DNA of 64,000 nucleotides from Omphalotus guepiniiformis (lineage: Eukaryota > Basidiomycota > Agaricomycetes > Agaricales > Omphalotaceae), in the NCBI GenBank assembly GCA_028554645.1, contig JAQOOI010000070.1, positions 1,116,001-1,180,000 on the forward strand. The letters run 5' to 3'. Shown here piece by piece: positions 62,601-64,000 of this stretch. Position numbers and translations under genes: made by a program. The notes beneath the pieces are model-generated. The model did no database searches, was not told where the DNA came from, and was given only the letters and a program-made list of their open reading frames with translations. Numbering within the stretch: the stretch's first letter is position 1; each line of letters opens with the position of its first letter.

Positions 62601-62950
62601 TTCGCTTTGTACGTGCTCTCGTACTGCTTCCACGAGTCGCGAAATGCGTCCGACTTGGTGTCTTGGCGGTCAAGCTTAGTACGCGTCTCGACTGAAAACT
62701 CCTTGTAATTGTCCGGGGAGAATCGAAGAATGACATCGAGAAAGTCATCGAAGGACAAATGTAGACGTCCCTTGAGGTCTTCCAGGAGGTAGACATTAAT
62801 ATCATCTACTGTATTATCTTCCTGGGGGTTCGCCTGAGAGCTGGCACGAATGCTTTGGAGAGTGATCTTCACTGAAGCGACTTTACGTTCTGGCCTGTGT
62901 AGCGGCTGTGTAGGGCCTACGATAGCAGACTTTACCTGGTTGGGTGCCAT
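59623..62950 (-). CDS. FunK1-type fungal protein kinase
   Basis: Large kinase of the FunK1 group, expanded in mushroom-forming fungi; targets unknown. ATG at 62950-62948 (MAPNQVKSAIVGPTQ). The N-terminal conserved region (about 62800-62310) includes LSFDDFLDVILRFSPDNYKE, ERKPDIGVMLTRHGLGEGFA and WPMLAYFVEVKRRKGG. A Ser/Glu-rich linker with three short introns follows. The kinase lobe (about 60900-59700) has VIVKISFP with the ATP-site Lys, the catalytic loop ILHRDISLANIMFRRKDRVY, a metal-binding LNDFDLASI (DFD in place of DFG, usual in this family) and TGTKPYMCHELLQES. The C-terminal part has a Ser/Asp/Glu repeat near 59850 and a basic tail ending MEQI. About 1,060 residues. The gene and a small neighbour lie between copies of the SEC11 3' end. 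Confidence 0.85.
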
Positions 62951-63115
62951 TGAGAGAGCGTGTTTGGCTAAATTTACGCGACTGGTAGTCACATGACCTG
63001 ATGTATGTACATAGGTGCCCAATTTGAATTTAAAATGGGAAGGGCTGTTTTTCAATAAGTCAGTGTCTGGTCAGCGTTATTCTTCCTTATTCTTCTCGTT
63101 TGCCTGAGGACAGAT

Positions 63116-63582
63116 ATGTGCACGGTTTCGTCAAGAGAGATAGCTATAGTCGAAGACTTTCCTGAAGACTTACATTCTGAGGTAGGATGGATGGCAAGAC
63201 CTTGTACCGGTTGCATTGCACAACCCATCATAAACGATACAATCGTTTTCAACTTTACGGGTGAGTGATTCACAGTTTCAATTTCTACCACCATAAATTT
63301 TCAGGTGGCTTGACGTTTATCGAGTTTATCCGTAATTCTTCAAATACCGACCTAGCATGTTTGGAATTCTTCTTGGACGGAAAGCTTCAATCATACTTCT
63401 ATCACGCTTCCAATACGTCTGACTTATTTCAGTATCTTCTCAGTGGAGGGGCTGGCGCCCAAATGAACCATTCCTTCCACATTTCAGCGTCTAACTTGAA
63501 TACATCATTGCCAATGGATTCGAATGTAATGTCCGATTATGCCACATGTACTTATACTGTCTTTTTCTTTTGTTCCCTTTAG
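63116..63582 (+). CDS. Small agaricomycete membrane/secreted-type protein, probably truncated
   Basis: ATG at 63116 gives MCTVSSREIAIVEDFPEDLH, then GWMARPCTGCIAQPIINDTI. A 43-base phase-1 intron (63262-63304) joins to TGGLTFIEFIRNSSNTDLAC, FFLDGKLQSYFYHASNTSDL and a C-terminal SDYATCTYTV. The pattern (aromatic beta-strands, CxxC, FFLDGK, several N-glycosylation sites) resembles the repeated beta-sandwich ectodomain of many uncharacterised agaric transmembrane proteins. No signal peptide or transmembrane helix is seen. The stop TAG lies inside the CCCTTTAG that starts repeat B, so the reading frame ends exactly where the SEC11-derived copy begins. I read it as a gene cut by that junction. Confidence 0.5.
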
Positions 63583-63759
63583 AATGAACTACGACGTTCA
63601 CTATCTGGCTCAATCCCGTGAACATCACTACTTGACATGATTTCACGAAGGAAGTAGTCTCAAAGTAGCATGAATTATGGTATGTATGATGCGTATACGA
63701 AGACTAAAGACAACAACACCTAACGGAACGCGATTACACAGAGCCTACGTAATTTAACC
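63575..63759. repeat. Direct repeat B: copy of the SEC11 3' end
   Basis: Same orientation and order as 59161-59347. The exon copy would encode NELRRSLSGSIP then TGA. It differs from copy A by scattered substitutions and small indels, so it is not very recent. The rest of SEC11 is absent here. Confidence 0.85.
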
Positions 63760-64000
63760 TTGAGGATTCCGTTCCCGTTCACACAATGGTTTGAGTACGA
63801 TGGAGAGCGGGTCGTGACTCCAGCTACTATACTCCTGTGTTACACCACAAAGTTGTCAATCACAGTTCGTGCATGTTCATAACCGCGCGGCACTTACTTT
63901 ATAAGACGAAACGAAAGCTGCGAGGTCGAAATCTTCTGCAAAAGATACTTCGAAGGTACGAATCAAACTCGCAACCAAATACCTAGAAAAATAGGATGTT
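63754..64000 (-). CDS. 3' end of an unidentified gene, cut by the window edge
   Basis: Minus strand. After a TTTTCTAG acceptor an exon from 63982 reads YLVASLIRTFEVSFAEDFDL then AAFVSSYK. A GTAAGT..ACAG intron leads to EYSSWSHDPLSIVLKPLCER and a stop at 63756-63754. The pattern of helix, aromatic stretch and Pro-rich end is reminiscent of the C-terminus of some cytochrome P450s, but there is no heme-Cys segment in view, so I do not name it. Its stop lies at the end of repeat B, convergent with the SEC11-derived sequence. Confidence 0.4.

Overview
The window looks like nuclear DNA of a filamentous basidiomycete, most likely a mushroom-forming agaricomycete. Genes are split by many introns of about 45-75 bases with GT..AG ends and CTAAC-like branch sites. 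The protein set fits this: a FunK1-type fungal kinase, paired GH79 glycosidases, a BTB/POZ protein, a Zn2Cys6 regulator and long Ser/Pro-rich coiled-coil proteins. All assignments come from reading the sequence by eye; no database search was run, and exon joins were checked by hand only where stated.

Layout. 0.3-2.6 kb: two unrecognised small genes. 2.8-8.5 kb: the cohesin subunit Scc3/STAG. 8.9-13.7 kb (minus): a very long Ser-rich coiled-coil protein. 13.7-21.4 kb: a gene-poor stretch holding a 575-bp non-autonomous hAT-like element with an exact 8-bp target duplication. 21.4-24.3 kb: a second Ser-rich coiled-coil protein. 25.5-28.3 kb: an MFS anion/allantoate-type permease with three consecutive micro-exons. 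28.5-29.5 kb: a BTB protein. 30.0-34.3 kb: a broken unknown gene, a bHLH regulator and a short-chain dehydrogenase with defects. 34.3-38.5 kb (minus): an HPP-family membrane protein and a Zn2Cys6 regulator. 39.4-41.9 kb (minus): a large-subunit catalase. 42.6-44.8 kb (minus) and 46.8-48.3 kb (plus): glycerol kinase and an aquaglyceroporin, divergently arranged, which could form a glycerol uptake and phosphorylation pair.

The right-hand third is a patch of duplication and decay. Two tandem GH79 genes share duplicated upstream DNA. The left copy has a premature stop, a scrambled catalytic-nucleophile segment and an unrelated Ser/Thr-rich 3' end; the right copy has a frame problem near its C-terminus. 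Next come a 5'-truncated DHA2-type MFS transporter and the tail of a BBE-like FAD oxidase. Then come SEC11, the signal peptidase catalytic subunit, with a GC-AG intron at its active-site serine, and a FunK1 kinase. A roughly 185-bp copy of the SEC11 3' end lies beyond the kinase, so the kinase and a small gene fragment sit between direct repeats. A gene cut by the window edge ends the region.

I see no rRNA, CRISPR array, convincing tRNA or recognisable metabolic gene cluster. No wholly new system is proven. The strongest unusual signals are the repeat-flanked FunK1 segment, the GH79 decay and chimera, the SEC11 GC-AG intron, the MFS micro-exons and the hAT-like element.
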